From Schistosoma mansoni (taxonomy: Eukaryota > Platyhelminthes > Trematoda > Strigeidida > Schistosomatidae): DNA of 64,000 nt. The stretch's first letter is position 1. Every line of letters starts with the position of its first letter. Shown piece by piece: positions 54,301-64,000 of this stretch. The position numbers and the translations under genes are program-made. The DNA is taken from positions 14,423,906 to 14,487,905 of the forward strand of contig NC_031498.1 in assembly GCF_000237925.1 (NCBI RefSeq), read 5' to 3'. A model generated the notes under the pieces. The model was not told the DNA's origin, did no database searches, and saw only the letters and a program-made list of their open reading frames with translations.

Positions 54301-57300
54301 AATCAACGGGAAAATGAAATTATAGAAAAAAGATGGCTATAGATTAGAATCAAAAGCTTAGGACAGAGAAAATATCCAGTCATATCCTGGTTATTTTTCA
54401 GAGATGATACTGAGAATATCCAATAATCGATTTCCAATATTTTATCATTCATAACTGAAAATCACTGACCTACATTACACAGTAGAGAGAAACATCACTA
54501 AATGGTGTCATATCTTTACTTTTATTTAACGATTTATAAAACCGAAGACGCTGGTCGGAAAACGCGAAAAATAATCACCATGTAACTGAGATCTTAGCTA
54601 TCGTTTCGATGATGCTTTCCAATCAATAACTTCAATATTTCCCCCCAGCGAAGTACTAAATTCATTACTCTAATGTTTCTGCATTGATAAAAAATGTGAG
54701 AAGAAACATAAGTTTGGATTTTTAGACAGATTTGTAACAGTTAGCTGATAAGTCTTTTAATTGAACACTTGAATCGGTTTGTTAAGCTCTTCTAATGGCC
54801 CCAGGCTAAATCTAGAAGATAACTTGAATACGAGAGAAAAAGCGCGAACTGTGGAGAGAACGCTTTTTTCCAAGGTTAATCCATGTACAGAAAATTGAGG
54901 GTATCTATAGAATTTCAGAAGGCTCTGGGCTTCTGGAACCATACGAAACAATAGAAGGGTACGTAGTCATCCCATTAGAAATGTGACGCGTGACTTTACT
55001 TCATAGATTTTTCTGAGAAACTTCTACTCAACGCTGATGGGATAAAAAGTTTCATATCGTCTTCAGAGCCCCTGTGTACTATTTCGAGGAATCATTTGGA
55101 TCTCCCCAACACCTTTCTTCTTACAAAAAATAGGACTTCATCTTTCAGTCTACTTGCCACATCATTACCATTAGAAGTTTACTGAATTTATTGCGATACG
55201 AACTACAGATCATAAAAGATCGAATCAAATCATTTGAGCTTAAGAAGTTGAAAAACTCGACAGACAAATTATTAACCGTCATTTTAGGTTGTACATATGT
55301 CCTTTGATATGCTTAAAGTAAGAGAAAATCCCCTGTGAATTTTCTCCAAATCAAAAAGATATTGAAAAATTTATGCTAATTTTTTTATTAATTATAGATG
55401 GTTTGTAATAAAAACTTCAAGCTGATCGAATTTTCCTACAATTAAAAATATTATACCATTACCGTAGATTTTAACGTACTCTATGCTAAATGGAACTAAC
55501 GAAAAGCAAAACGGGAATTTCAAAGATTGTTTCAATACAAAAAACTAAATAAGTCAATGAATTAAAAGTTAAATTATTTCACCGGATTTCATAAGAACAC
55601 AGCTTGAAAACTGTGATTACGATTTATAGTCAAAGCTAGATGGGTAATAAAACAATGAGCTGTCAAGACAGTAAAAACATACATGAGATGGTGGAAATTT
55701 GTAGCTCAGCTTGATGATTTTGATGGAGTTTTGTTCTCTGAGCTGGACGGTTTGGTCGTGGAGCTTTCATCGTTCTTCTGAATGACATGATCAACACAAA
55801 CTTCAGGTAAAAGTGAAATGTTTGAATTTCTCCACATATGGCTCACAGGCTTTGTCCTCGGTAAAACTCCATGTTTAAATTTTATCTTTTTTTATTTTTA
55901 ACGTTGTTTTTTTTTTATAGTTTAAAAAAAATTTAATTTAAATTTATATTTAATAAATAAAAAATATTTTAAAAATTAATAAAAATATAAAAAAAAAAAT
56001 TAAAATAAATAAAATAAAAAAAAAAAAAAATATAAAATTTGGAAAAAAGGAAAACAAAAAAAAAACAACAAAAACAAAAAGGCGAACAAAAAAAAAAGCA
56101 AAAAAAATAAACCAAAAAGGAAAAAAAAAAACAAACCTAAAGGAAAGGAGGGGATCATGGGGGACCATTTAAACCCGTTCATTGTTTAAGGGTCATTGTT
56201 TAAGGTCAACAAGAGCCAATCAACATTCGAGGTCTACAGGACAAGCTGTGAGATTAACTTGTTTAACAGACAGTGTAATTCGAACAACAATTTGTATATT
56301 ATCATGTCTGTATGAACTGTATGCTCGATCACGTGTTACGATCTCTACACATATTCCTCTTTCTTACTTATATAGCTTGATATATATATATATATATATA
56401 TGATGAATATTATTAATTCATTCGATTCTTCATTTAGTTCTTTGATTTGTCTCTGTAATCGCTCGTGTTTACAATACTGTTCGAATTAGCTTGATGAACT
56501 TGTGGCTTAGTGATCTCTGCTCTTCGATAATGAATTGTAGTCAGCAATTCGTGCTCCTTTCTGAAATTCACACACACTTGTGATTTATTTAATAAAGGTT
56601 ATGAGGACGATTGATATAGAGAGCCTAAGGAATTATCTCGAAGATAATCCACTACATCATGATTGAAAAGACATTTTTCTTTTGATTTAAAATTGCCCCA
56701 TGATACGTTTTTACAAAACTCATTACCAATTAACTTACATCGGTCATGAAAATAACAGTGCAAGCTATTCGGTCTGAAATCTTTAGAAACGGTTTTACTA
56801 GCAGCCATTAAAGCTTGAGCCATGAGCTCACCACCATAAATAGTTCGTGGATTAGGCAAGAACACGCGTTCACCTCTGCAAACAATCACATGAGAGATTA
56901 CAGTCTGATTATGAGTTCACAGTAAAAAAGTATATATTTCAAAGACAAAGCACTATTACATGATAGTCGCAAAATTTTCAAGTTTCTTGTCATTATAGTA
57001 ATAAAATGTCGAATATCTGATAGAAAAAAAGCTTCTGTACTAACCTTCCGATTGAATAAAAAAATGTATATAACTTATAACATTGTTACTAGGAGTTACT
57101 TATTTTACAGAAATTCACTAAGTCAAATCTAAATGGTGAACTCCTACAGCTATCAACAGAATATAGACAACTGATATTTTGAAAATACTTATATTTCAAA
57201 ATAGTATAATACTTTTATATGACACGTTTTAATGTCTACGACCACAAATCTCGATATTTAAAACAAATTCACCATCCAATGTATGAGCTGAAATTCTATT

Positions 57301-57858
57301 TCCTTTAGAAACATAAACCACTCAACGATCACTTGGAGATTTATAGGCTGGGTATTTTCACCACATCAAGTCTTGGAGATAGAAAGCGGAACTTGCTAAC
57401 CGAAAGTTATCATCAAAACAACTTTCCTAAAACAAATTCCTTTATACCGAAAGTATTTCTGCTTAAAATTACACACATACTACTTGTGAAGACTACTTTA
57501 AAAAAAGTAAACAAATTCACAAATTTTAACTTCCTTGTGCACATTCAACAAATGCTTGTTAGAACATTTGCAAAACTATGTTATTTCTTTCTTACATAAT
57601 AAATTATTGATTGTCCACAGTTTTCAAGAACTGTCTTAGTCAATCGTTGTAGAATACATTACTAATAAGTATTTATTGTATACCTACTTATATATAACCA
57701 GTTTTGGTGTGTCAAGCTACAAGAATACAATCCACATCACATGAACATTAAACTACATTCGATTTCATTTAAAAATAATATTAATCTTACCTGAATACAT
57801 TTTCTCTTTGTAATTTCATATCTAACAATTTCGTTATAAATTTATCACCAATATTCAT
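45305..57858 (-). CDS. ACOT8: ACOT8-type peroxisomal acyl-CoA thioesterase, C-terminus unresolved
   Basis: This hotdog-fold thioesterase hydrolyses acyl-CoA to free acid and CoA, usually in peroxisomes. Exons (minus): 57858-57791, 56875-56739, 54179-53933, 49755-49592 and 45552-45362. All are GT-AG and in phase, giving 269 residues, plus 18 more if the donor at 45361 (GTAGGT) is read through to TAA at 45305. The start ATG has an upstream in-frame TGA. Family landmarks are [20 protein letters not shown] (20-39), NSLHCYF, the catalytic-type Asp in AYLSDAFLL (Asp222) and [10 protein letters not shown] (Thr241; the usual next residue Asp is Asn). The third catalytic residue of the family, the Gln of CAQEG, would lie in a further exon that I could not find downstream. 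The peroxisomal targeting tail is therefore also unseen. Introns of 0.9, 2.6, 4.2 and 4.0 kb hold retroelements. Confidence 0.88.
46682..49240 (-). mobile_element. Non-LTR (RTE-like) retrotransposon with reverse transcriptase deleted
   Basis: It lies in the last large intron of the thioesterase gene, same strand. The 542-codon frame 48645-47017 holds a complete AP-type endonuclease: GAFNVRTL (Asn44), VSETRIQ (Glu73), [11 protein letters not shown] (Asp199, Asn201), QIDHIVIS, and the final DSDHAL (Asp296, His297). A basic linker ends in [13 protein letters not shown]. The frame then jumps, with about 1.2 kb missing compared with the relative at 51.0-53.1 kb, to the C-terminal block [20 protein letters not shown] (46990-46682). 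The whole polymerase core with its YADD box is gone. The 5' region, about 49240-48646, has no clear ORF1. The element is not autonomous. Confidence 0.9.
51020..53066 (+). mobile_element. Non-LTR (RTE-like) retrotransposon, 5'-truncated, with assembly gap
   Basis: It lies in the third intron of the thioesterase gene, opposite strand. It starts inside the endonuclease ([19 protein letters not shown], about 51092), enters the N gap, and resumes in reverse transcriptase. Visible are [30 protein letters not shown] (first catalytic Asp), [27 protein letters not shown] (YADD at 52049-52060) and the C-terminal [10 protein letters not shown] with MAQNRSQWR, up to TAA at 52889-52891. From 51401 the reading frame is uninterrupted, so this is a young copy. 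The 3' UTR ends in an AAATA-type microsatellite tail (53037-53066). It is the same family as 46682-49240. Confidence 0.92.
51201..51400. other. Assembly gap of exactly 200 N
   Basis: The gap lies inside the retrotransposon, between endonuclease and reverse transcriptase. A round 200 N is a placeholder. Any reading frame drawn across it is meaningless. Confidence 0.99.
53435..53895 (+). mobile_element. RTE/SR2-like 3' fragment
   Basis: Broken plus-strand frames give NKNVKTLLL, then the block around [10 protein letters not shown], and a tail ending in DRVGC with GGGTAACAGGCGTGAGTAA. It is the same family as 6968-8935 and 62127-62545. It is 5'-truncated and has several stops. Confidence 0.75.
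54700..55000 (+). repeat. Possible old repeat related to 17.4-17.6 kb
   Basis: It aligns loosely with 17400-17600, for example TGTACAGAAAATTGAGG against TGTACAGAAAATAAAAG, and continues for about 90 bp with gaps. It lies in an intron of the thioesterase gene. No family was recognised. Confidence 0.3.
55860..56160. repeat. Extreme A-run low-complexity block, possible assembly artefact
   Basis: Over about 250 bp the plus strand is nearly all A with scattered G and C, after a T-rich start. It ends abruptly in ordinary sequence, with a doubled CATTGTTTAAGG near 56179-56203. The long open frames drawn here (phenylalanine-rich on the minus strand) are a by-product of composition. A poorly polished long-read patch is likely. 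Confidence 0.6.
56380..56401. repeat. (TA)n microsatellite
   Basis: A run of about eleven TA units. Confidence 0.9.
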
Positions 57859-58334
57859 TGTTCCTGGTAGGAATATTCAAAAGCTAAAATAAAGAGAATC
57901 AAATTAAATAATGTAAAATTGTTATTATTATGGAAGAAAGAGAGAGAGATAGAGAAGACAAAAAGGCAATGAGCATTTTCTCCAGATATATATTTTTATA
58001 ATGAATAGTACAGAAATGATTCGTACAGGGACATAAGTTTGTTTTTTTAACAAACAAAATTGTTTAGTGTATTTCGAAGAAAAGTGCAATTCTCACTGGC
58101 CAATTGTTTCAAAATAAGTTGAGATTCTTTTGGATATTGTAAGGATGGCTTTAAAAGATTGAAATGATAAAATTTTTTTAAAAAAAGAAATGGTTAGAAG
58201 CAAGTAGATAATATTATAAAATCAAATCAAATTTGCTTCATATTTTTATGAATAATCATATTCCATATGGTAAAATTTGAACATGCAATATATTGGTTTT
58301 GTTTAAATGACATCGGGTCAGTGAATTGCAAATA

Positions 58335-58735
58335 TGTATATGATCAGAAAGGGTTTTGTGGAGATTTCAGTATTTTCATAGTTGAAATCATGAGTTGATT
58401 GAAGTTAGACCACCAAGGAAAACCTGGAAGCACTGGACGGCCGTTTCGTCCTATTGTGGGACTCCTCAGCAGTGCGCATCCATGACCTCGCCCCGCGAGA
58501 TTCGAACCCAGGACCCACCAGTTTCGCGCCAGAGCATTTAACCGATAGACCACTGAGCCGGCATCCAACGGTGTTAATGTCTAACCTCAACCAATCCACG
58601 AAGTTTGAGCAACCGTTCACCAATTGTCTTCAGTGAGTTGATATCTCACAACAGACGTGGTTTGAACTCCACTGGTCACTGCTTCCCACTAGAACTCCAG
58701 GAAACATCTCTTGAAGTCAGTTACTAGTTGGCATA
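58335..58735 (-). repeat. SINE-B copy 7, near full length
   Basis: A minus-strand copy with B-box GGTTCGAATCT (near 58500), a tRNA-like part with CGGCTCAGTGGTC, the 5' part GACTTCAAGAGATG and a perfect hammerhead. Its 3' terminal sequence (GGGTTTTGTGGAGATTTC) at 58350 recurs at 58753, where the next unit begins. Confidence 0.75.
58430..58477 (-). ncRNA. Hammerhead ribozyme motif, consensus-like
   Basis: On the minus strand: GCACTG, CTGAGGA, GTCCCACAATAGGAC, GAAA, CGGCCGTC, CAGTGC. Stem I is six perfect pairs (GCACTG with CAGTGC). Stem III is the 4-bp palindrome ACGG/CCGT without a loop, as in the minimal Smalpha ribozyme. The cleavage triplet is GTC. This is the best copy in the window. Confidence 0.75.
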
Positions 58736-58828
58736 TGATAATGATCAGAACGGGTTTTGTGGAGATTTCAGTATTTTCATAGTCGAAATCATGAGTCGAT
58801 TGAAGCTCGCGAGGCGGGATCGTGGAAG

Positions 58829-58876
58829 CGCACCGCTGAGGAGTCCCACAATAGGACGAAACGGCCGTCCAGTGCT
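58829..58876 (+). ncRNA. Hammerhead ribozyme motif, nearly intact
   Basis: The sequence order is GCACCG, CTGAGGA, GTCCCACAATAGGAC, GAAA, CGGCCGTC, CAGTGC. It is the same as 58430-58477 apart from one mismatch in stem I. Confidence 0.65.
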
Positions 58877-58886
58877 TCCAGGTTTT

Positions 58887-58959
58887 GAGATAAGATGGTG
58901 GTTTGAGGTGGTCAACAAGAAACCTTGGACCCGGGTTTCGTGCTACTTGGCACTCGTCA
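58887..58959 (-). mobile_element. 73-bp insertion of the third SINE family with 13-bp target duplications
   Basis: The segment matches 228-300 almost base for base. It is flanked on both sides by GCTTCCAGGTTTT (58874-58886 and 58960-58972), which is part of the host SINE-B and is normally present once. In the family's orientation it is the 3' end, so the insertion is 5'-truncated, as expected from target-primed reverse transcription. Confidence 0.75.
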
Positions 58960-59404
58960 GCTTCCAGGTTTTCCATGGTGGTCTAGCTTCAATCGACTCA
59001 TGATTTTAACTATGAAAATATATATATGTAGTACTTATTTACTAAGTAATTTGAATACACAAGCTAAAACATATTAATGAATAGAAGATCATTGACACTA
59101 AATAGTAACAAAAAGCATTTTGGGGAAATAAATAGAGATAGGTAAAAAGGATAATAGGATATAGGGTTGAAGAGAATGAAATACTGATAAGAGGAAAGAA
59201 AAATGTAGTAGCATTATTGGTGAGTTTATATTTATGCAATATGTGACAAATATATTTGCCAATCAGTTGCACAACATCTACGATGTTTACACTATAGAGT
59301 AGAATAAAATGCAACAATAATGGCTAGATGATAACAATTATTCGGTAGATCAACTTCCTACGATTGATTTTTGAGAAACAAAGAGTATCTTCATTAATCA
59401 ACAT

Positions 59405-59680
59405 CTCGTCGAAATCATGAAACGATCAATGTTGGACCACTACTGAAACCCTGAAACCATTGAATTGGTTGAAGTTAAACTTTAAAACCATTAAATACCG
59501 GTTCAGTGGTCTAGAGGTTAGGCATTTATGCGCAAGACCAATGGTCATGGGTTTGATTCCTGCGTGCAAGGTTGTGGATGCGCACTACCGAAGAGTCCAA
59601 TACTAGGACTACAACGGTCGTCCAGTGCTTCCAGTTTTAAATCATGGTCTAACATTGATAGGTTCATAATTTCAATGAAA
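59405..59680 (+). repeat. SINE-B copy, diverged
   Basis: It has a tRNA-like part with GGTTCAGTGGTCTAGAGGTTAG and a weak B-box (GGTTTGATTCC). The hammerhead region at 59580-59625 is broken (CTACCGA for CTGAGGA, CTACAA for CGAAA). The left end carries an inverted 3' piece (59405-59460). Confidence 0.55.
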
Positions 59681-59779
59681 ATCAAATATCTTCACAACCG
59701 TATACTGATAATCAACACCTATCTACTTATACACATGGTTTCAGATATATACCATTGTTATATCATGGTGAAGACATAA

Positions 59780-60165
59780 GTACGGGCAACTCCCAGGACC
59801 TATTAATGGACTATTATTCTATATATATTCTTATTGTTTGACTATTGAGTAATTAAATTGTGTATATCTATATTCATTTTATTATAAGCTTTATTTTGAT
59901 CTATGAATTATTATCATACGATTTACTATCCCTAAATTATATTCAGTTTATTGATTACTGTATCCCACGTTCACAGCCATATTTGGCTTGATGTTGTACA
60001 AATATTATTTTCTATTTTAATGGTGTGATGCAGTTTGTCTGTCTAGTATATAAACCGAGTATGCTTGAAACAAATGATTCGCATAGCGGAAGCTGCAATT
60101 GGTGTTCTGAACTCGATTGGAAAGGCTAGGCGGACAAGGGACCAATAAGGACCCTAGACTATTCA
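59780..60165 (+). repeat. LTR-like dispersed repeat with TATA motif, copy 2
   Basis: Its order of blocks is the same as 15340-15715: AGCTTTATTTTGATCTATGA, CAGCCATATTTGGCT, TATATAAACCGAGTATG (near 60049) and ACCCTAGACTATTC. The middle part again matches 50880-51010. Identity as a solo LTR is inferred from the TATA motif and the block-wise conservation. Confidence 0.45.
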
Positions 60166-60909
60166 TACCAGTTGAACGTTACTGATGTGGCACAGTGTTT
60201 AGATTAGACAAGTCGTATTCCGATTAGTGGATAACCCACGTGATTAAAAGTCGGACATAAAATCACAACAAATTGGCATACGGCCTTGTTCTTTTTTTAA
60301 AAATTCATAACATACCATAGCTGTGCATTTGAGATGTTCCTTTTAGTAAAAGAAGACGTGTGGACTTGTCTCACTTTTCATGCATTGTAGTTTCTAAGTT
60401 TGTGGAGTACTTGCTTTTCAATAACTAGGTTTAAAATTCAAACACTCCTTTGCCAAAATATGTTTGGCTAATCTTGTAGTATTGTTAGGACACAGATACG
60501 AATTGCGACTCATACATGTATATGATTACTAAACTGAATGAATTTCAATTCCGAAATAGATAGGCTATAATAGGTTTCAATTTAGAATTATTGGAAATTT
60601 CCATTAAACTAACAACTAGCAGAGAAATGTTATTTACTGAAATTGCATCCATTGGTGAAAGGTTAACGATTTAATCAACAGTTCAGAATTCAATATTGGG
60701 GAAAGTCAACTGTCCATATAGCAGGAAGAAACCATTAAATTTGGGTTTTTTCCTCACTGTTAACAAGCGATACATCAACCTACAATAAATTGAATCTCGA
60801 ATGACAAAGTTAAAAACAGTAAGAATAATCAGAAAACATTTGAAGCTTTGCATTAAGAAAAAAGCCTTTGGCTTTAAATGAAAATTTAAAAAGAATTTAT
60901 GTGACATAC

Positions 60910-61067
60910 GTAATAATTTGCATAATTTCGTAAAAATTTAATAATCATATTTGTGAATTTTATTGATTTCCGAAGACTTGAATCTTTTTGAGCATCATGG
61001 TAAAATTTATTCACAACAGCTACGAACAATTCACCAGGAGATAATTCTGGAGTTGAAGATACATAGG
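60910..61067 (-). CDS. Probable internal exon of an unidentified gene
   Basis: A 158-nt open stretch lies between a good acceptor (GTGTCTAG/CC) and donor (TATTAC/GTATGT). It reads 52 residues after a split codon, beginning YVSSTPELSPGELFVAVVNK and continuing with a helical, basic stretch. The pattern TP-EL followed by a long helix loosely recalls the N-terminal domain of Ras/Rap guanine nucleotide exchange factors. This is only a suggestion. The rest of the gene must lie beyond the window or in unrecognised exons; the piece at 63562-63631 is a candidate. Confidence 0.4.
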
Positions 61068-62092
61068 CTAGACACTGAGAATAGAGATTAAGAAAAAAAA
61101 CAGCGAGATAGGAAGAGAGAGAAATAAAACTGATGTCCTGCATTAAAAAGTATCAATGGTATGTAATAAGGAGAAATCTACTTTATTGTTATTGTAAAAA
61201 GGTAATGTATTAAAACAATTATCGTATAATTGAATGAAGATAAATCAAGAACAACTGACTAGTGTAGAATATATAACAACAACCCATTATGGACCAGAAA
61301 AAATATCTAATATAAGCAAAACAGTACAATTTCATGCGACTCAAAAAACTGACTGAATTACTATTGTGATAAACATTTACAAACCCAAAATTAGCAAAGC
61401 TATTCAATATTCATTTATTGTTTGTTACAATTAAAGTAACACTTATGTTTATAGATTAAGTTAAATGTGTATTCACATTCGCTCAATAGTATTTTATCTC
61501 TTATATGTTATGTTTATTATCATTTTAGTAAAAATAAGTAATGGTGGTCACTGATAAAAAATAAGACCTAATTTGTTGCATTGGGCAAACAAATCTTTCT
61601 ACTTGGCAAAACAATGATTATCCACAAAGTGATGTCGTGTATTTTCAAAGAACGCAACAATAACTCATATGTACACACTAACATCTACTGAGTTGCAAGG
61701 TATAAAGCTGATGGCGTCTACACAAACACGAAGAAATAGAGTAAAAGAATGATTTTTAATTAACTACTTCCATAGCATACCCCAAAGACACTGTCCTTGG
61801 ATAAACTTTTGGAAATTCTAAGATATCAACTTCACAATTATTGAATAAGGATAGTAAATTCAAAACATTTGTCTGCACATACTATAATGCCACTTATACC
61901 AATGCGCTAAGACAGCTATAGAAACGAATCAGAATGGAAGTTTCAAAACCCCGGATCGGGAGAATACATGAAGGAGACGTATAGAATTCAGATCAGACAT
62001 AGATCCAAATAAATAATCGCTGTCCAAAAACTTAGTAGGCTTATTCCATTAATGAAATAAGACATTAGACAAAATAGTAAAATCGTCATGTG

Positions 62093-62095
<3 letters not shown>
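61068..62095. other. AT-rich non-coding DNA
   Basis: No exon or repeat was recognised. It is possibly an intron of the gene represented by 60910-61067. Confidence 0.35.

Positions 62096-62126
<31 letters not shown>
62096..62126. repeat. (TA)n microsatellite at a retroelement boundary
   Basis: About fifteen TA units lie directly against the truncated 5' end of the SR2-like fragment that follows. Confidence 0.9.
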
Positions 62127-62127
<1 letters not shown>

Positions 62128-62545
62128 CATGTAGAACAAATACAACTATCATCAAAAGTACAAGGGTTTATAAACAATTGTCTACACAAGATACACCAGA
62201 TCTGTTGTCGACACACCATCACCAACAACCTACTGTGGCAGAAAGAAAGCCAACTTCCAGCTGAACAGGAAATCAGGAAAAGACGTCAGAAGTGGATAGG
62301 ATATACATTACGGAAATTATCAAACTGTATCACGAGGCAAGCACTAACTTGAAATCTTGGATATAAAAGGATAAGTGGAGGACTAAATAACATGTTGTGT
62401 CGAGAATTGGAAGCAGGTATGAAGTGAATGAATAGCAGTCGAAAACATTGGGAAGGGAAGGCATAGGACAGAGTTGGTTGTTGAATCCTAGTAGGCAGTC
62501 TATTCTTCTAAAAGGGGTAACTAGTATGCATAAGTTATCAAGTAA
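62127..62545 (+). mobile_element. RTE/SR2-like 3' fragment
   Basis: It is nearly collinear with 53480-53895, from ACATGTAGAACAAATAC to GGGGTAACTAG. It holds the C-terminal part of the reverse-transcriptase ORF with frame breaks and is 5'-truncated. Confidence 0.75.
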
Positions 62546-63561
62546 CGTGCACTTGGTTAATATGAAAATAGCAGTCATTCATAATCAATTGACCGAATGA
62601 TTTACTCGTGCATAATGCATTTATTGCATAAAAATGAATTCGTAATTTAAAAACATATAAAAGTAAATGAATACGATCAAATGAACAAGATATTTATCTG
62701 TATAGAAAATCCATATGGATCCAAAAAGGGATTCAGTCAATAACTCATGACTGATAAGCAAAGATCTAGGAATGAAGAGACACTTTATAACAGAGGAAAT
62801 AAAAAAGTGAATCAAAAGAAAACTTGGATAAAACATCTATCCAGTGCTTTTGTGTACAACCTTTAACTTGAATAACCTTCAAAAGAATGCCATCCAAAAA
62901 GTAATTTACTCTTAACTGAACGTTGATAATGACAGAACGTAATGTGAGTAGTTAAACGCAACTGGGAGAACTGTCAAAGTATCTCTGGGAATAAGTAAGG
63001 ACGAAAATAAGCAACAGAAAGAAGACAGATTTAGAAACGCTTAATATAGATAAAGATTAGAACTTGTTAGTACTACTTCCAGTGAATGTTTCGTAATTAT
63101 TCTCAAAGACAACTCTAAGCGACCTCAGTGTAACTAATAATTAGGCAACAAGCAAATTAACGTGACGTTTACTTCTAATATCATGAACGCCAGCTCTCAC
63201 TCTCTCTCTTTCTCCTGAGCTCTCAGGTTATTGTTTTCACCTGAATGTCTAGCGCGACTAAGTATATATCGACTGTTCCTAACTTTGAGATATTAATTGT
63301 TTCCAACAAAATGTTTTAAACACTATTTATTCAGGGGTTTAAAATAATATCGAAAGTTAGACTAACTCTAGCAAATAGCATTTCCGTATAGACCGACGTG
63401 GTTAACTGCCTTTTAATTACATTCAAGGAGAAAAGCGTTAGACTGATATAATAACCAACAGTAATAAACAACTTTGCAAACTGAATAAAAACGTTTAGAG
63501 ATTATTGTAAAGAAATAGTCGTTCCAAACATGTCAAACATGGATCAGCGACCAGTACTTAC

Positions 63562-63631
63562 TGGATCGAAAAGAAATTCCAAGACAGAATATGAATCGAC
63601 TGGCCAATTAGAATCCAAGGTACAGAGTTTA
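63562..63631 (-). CDS. Possible small exon, unknown gene
   Basis: The minus-strand frame reads LDSNWPVDSYSVLEFLFDP up to a consensus donor (CCA/GTAAGT). The acceptor is uncertain (CAAAG near 63632). Its phase does not join directly to 60910-61067, so at least one further exon would be needed. This is weak evidence. Confidence 0.2.
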
Positions 63632-63826
63632 CTTTGTTAAGATATAAAAGATTGATGAAAAAAGTAATCATAAAAAGTGATTTAACAATTTAAATTTGCA
63701 TACTAATAAAAATTGTAATCATTATTCTAAAGAAAGAATTTCCTTTACCATTACATCAAAAACAAAGGAAACTAGTGGAAAGTTTCTAGGATACAAGTTA
63801 CATATCAATTAGATAATCGTCTATAA

Positions 63827-64000
63827 CTCCGCCTGTAGCTCTTCTAGAGTTACTGCCGGTCCCGAGCCCGGGTAAAGGAGGAGGGTTGGGCATGGGGTTA
63901 GCGACCCCATCCCGTAGAAAAGCTAACTCGCTAAAAAAACGCTAACCAGAAAAAATAATTCAAACCATTTAAACTCTGCCCTGGGAGTTGAAGGAATAAT
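63827..64000 (+). repeat. Repeat of the 27.5-kb type, cut by the window end
   Basis: It begins AACTCCGCCTG, the same 5' boundary as the 146-bp insertion at 27487-27632. It continues past the point where that copy ends and leaves the window. It is GC-richer than its surroundings. Confidence 0.65.

Larger units (their letters stand above)
58790..59015 (+). repeat. SINE-B mosaic: fragments of both strands plus a nested insertion
   Basis: A short minus-strand 3' end (58785-58806) switches to plus-strand SINE-B at 58806. The plus part carries a hammerhead at 58829-58876 (CTGAGGA and GAAA intact, one stem I mismatch). It is interrupted at 58887-58959 by a piece of the third SINE family and then resumes to TGATTTTAACTATG near 59015. 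Confidence 0.65.

Noticed and set aside
55950-56182. Phenylalanine-rich minus-strand open frames
   Set aside because: They arise from the A-run low-complexity block and have no protein character.

Overview
The window is eukaryotic, AT-rich and intron-bearing. Several lines of evidence point to a blood fluke (Schistosoma): very short introns of 31-40 nt in the 5' parts of genes, long repeat-filled introns elsewhere, Smalpha-like SINEs with a hammerhead ribozyme motif, and debris of RTE/SR2-like and CR1-like non-LTR retrotransposons. The species cannot be fixed from the sequence alone.

Three host genes could be rebuilt exon by exon. A MAPKAP kinase (MK2/MK3 type) lies on the minus strand at 28172-31959, with 8 exons and 357 residues. 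USB1, the U6 snRNA 3' phosphodiesterase, lies on the plus strand at 39860-40765, with 6 exons and 246 residues. A peroxisomal ACOT8-type acyl-CoA thioesterase lies on the minus strand from 57858 to about 45305, with 5 recognised exons and an unresolved C-terminus. Exon-like open stretches of unknown identity lie at 34296-34923 (-), 35063-35458 (+, one internal stop), 37678-37998 (-), 60910-61067 (-) and 63562-63631 (-). The genes share no operon or pathway logic; this is ordinary dispersed eukaryotic gene order.

Layout. 1-28 kb is a gene desert of AT-rich DNA with SINE-like units (about 0.2, 1.3, 2.4, 10.5, 16.1, 16.9 and 20.5 kb), an antisense RTE/SR2-like reverse-transcriptase relic (7-8.9 kb), an SR2-like 3' fragment (19.3 kb), an LTR-like repeat (15.4 kb) and a 146-bp insertion with a clean target duplication (27.5 kb). 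28-32 kb is the kinase. 32-39.5 kb is a graveyard of CR1-like retrotransposon pieces in both orientations. USB1 follows at 40 kb, then repeat-rich DNA with two Smalpha-type units at 43-45 kb. 45-58 kb is the thioesterase gene. Its two largest introns hold two members of one non-LTR family in opposite orientation (46.7-49.2 kb minus, 51.0-53.1 kb plus); the second is interrupted by a 200-N assembly gap. 58-64 kb again holds SINE-like units, an LTR-like repeat and SR2-like fragments.

The most interesting signal is a second tRNA-derived SINE-like family, different in sequence from the Smalpha-type units, whose 3' part carries a near-consensus minimal hammerhead ribozyme. About four of the copies here look intact in the catalytic core. 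Both SINE families recur as head-to-head palindromes, and two small insertions show 13-bp target-site duplications.
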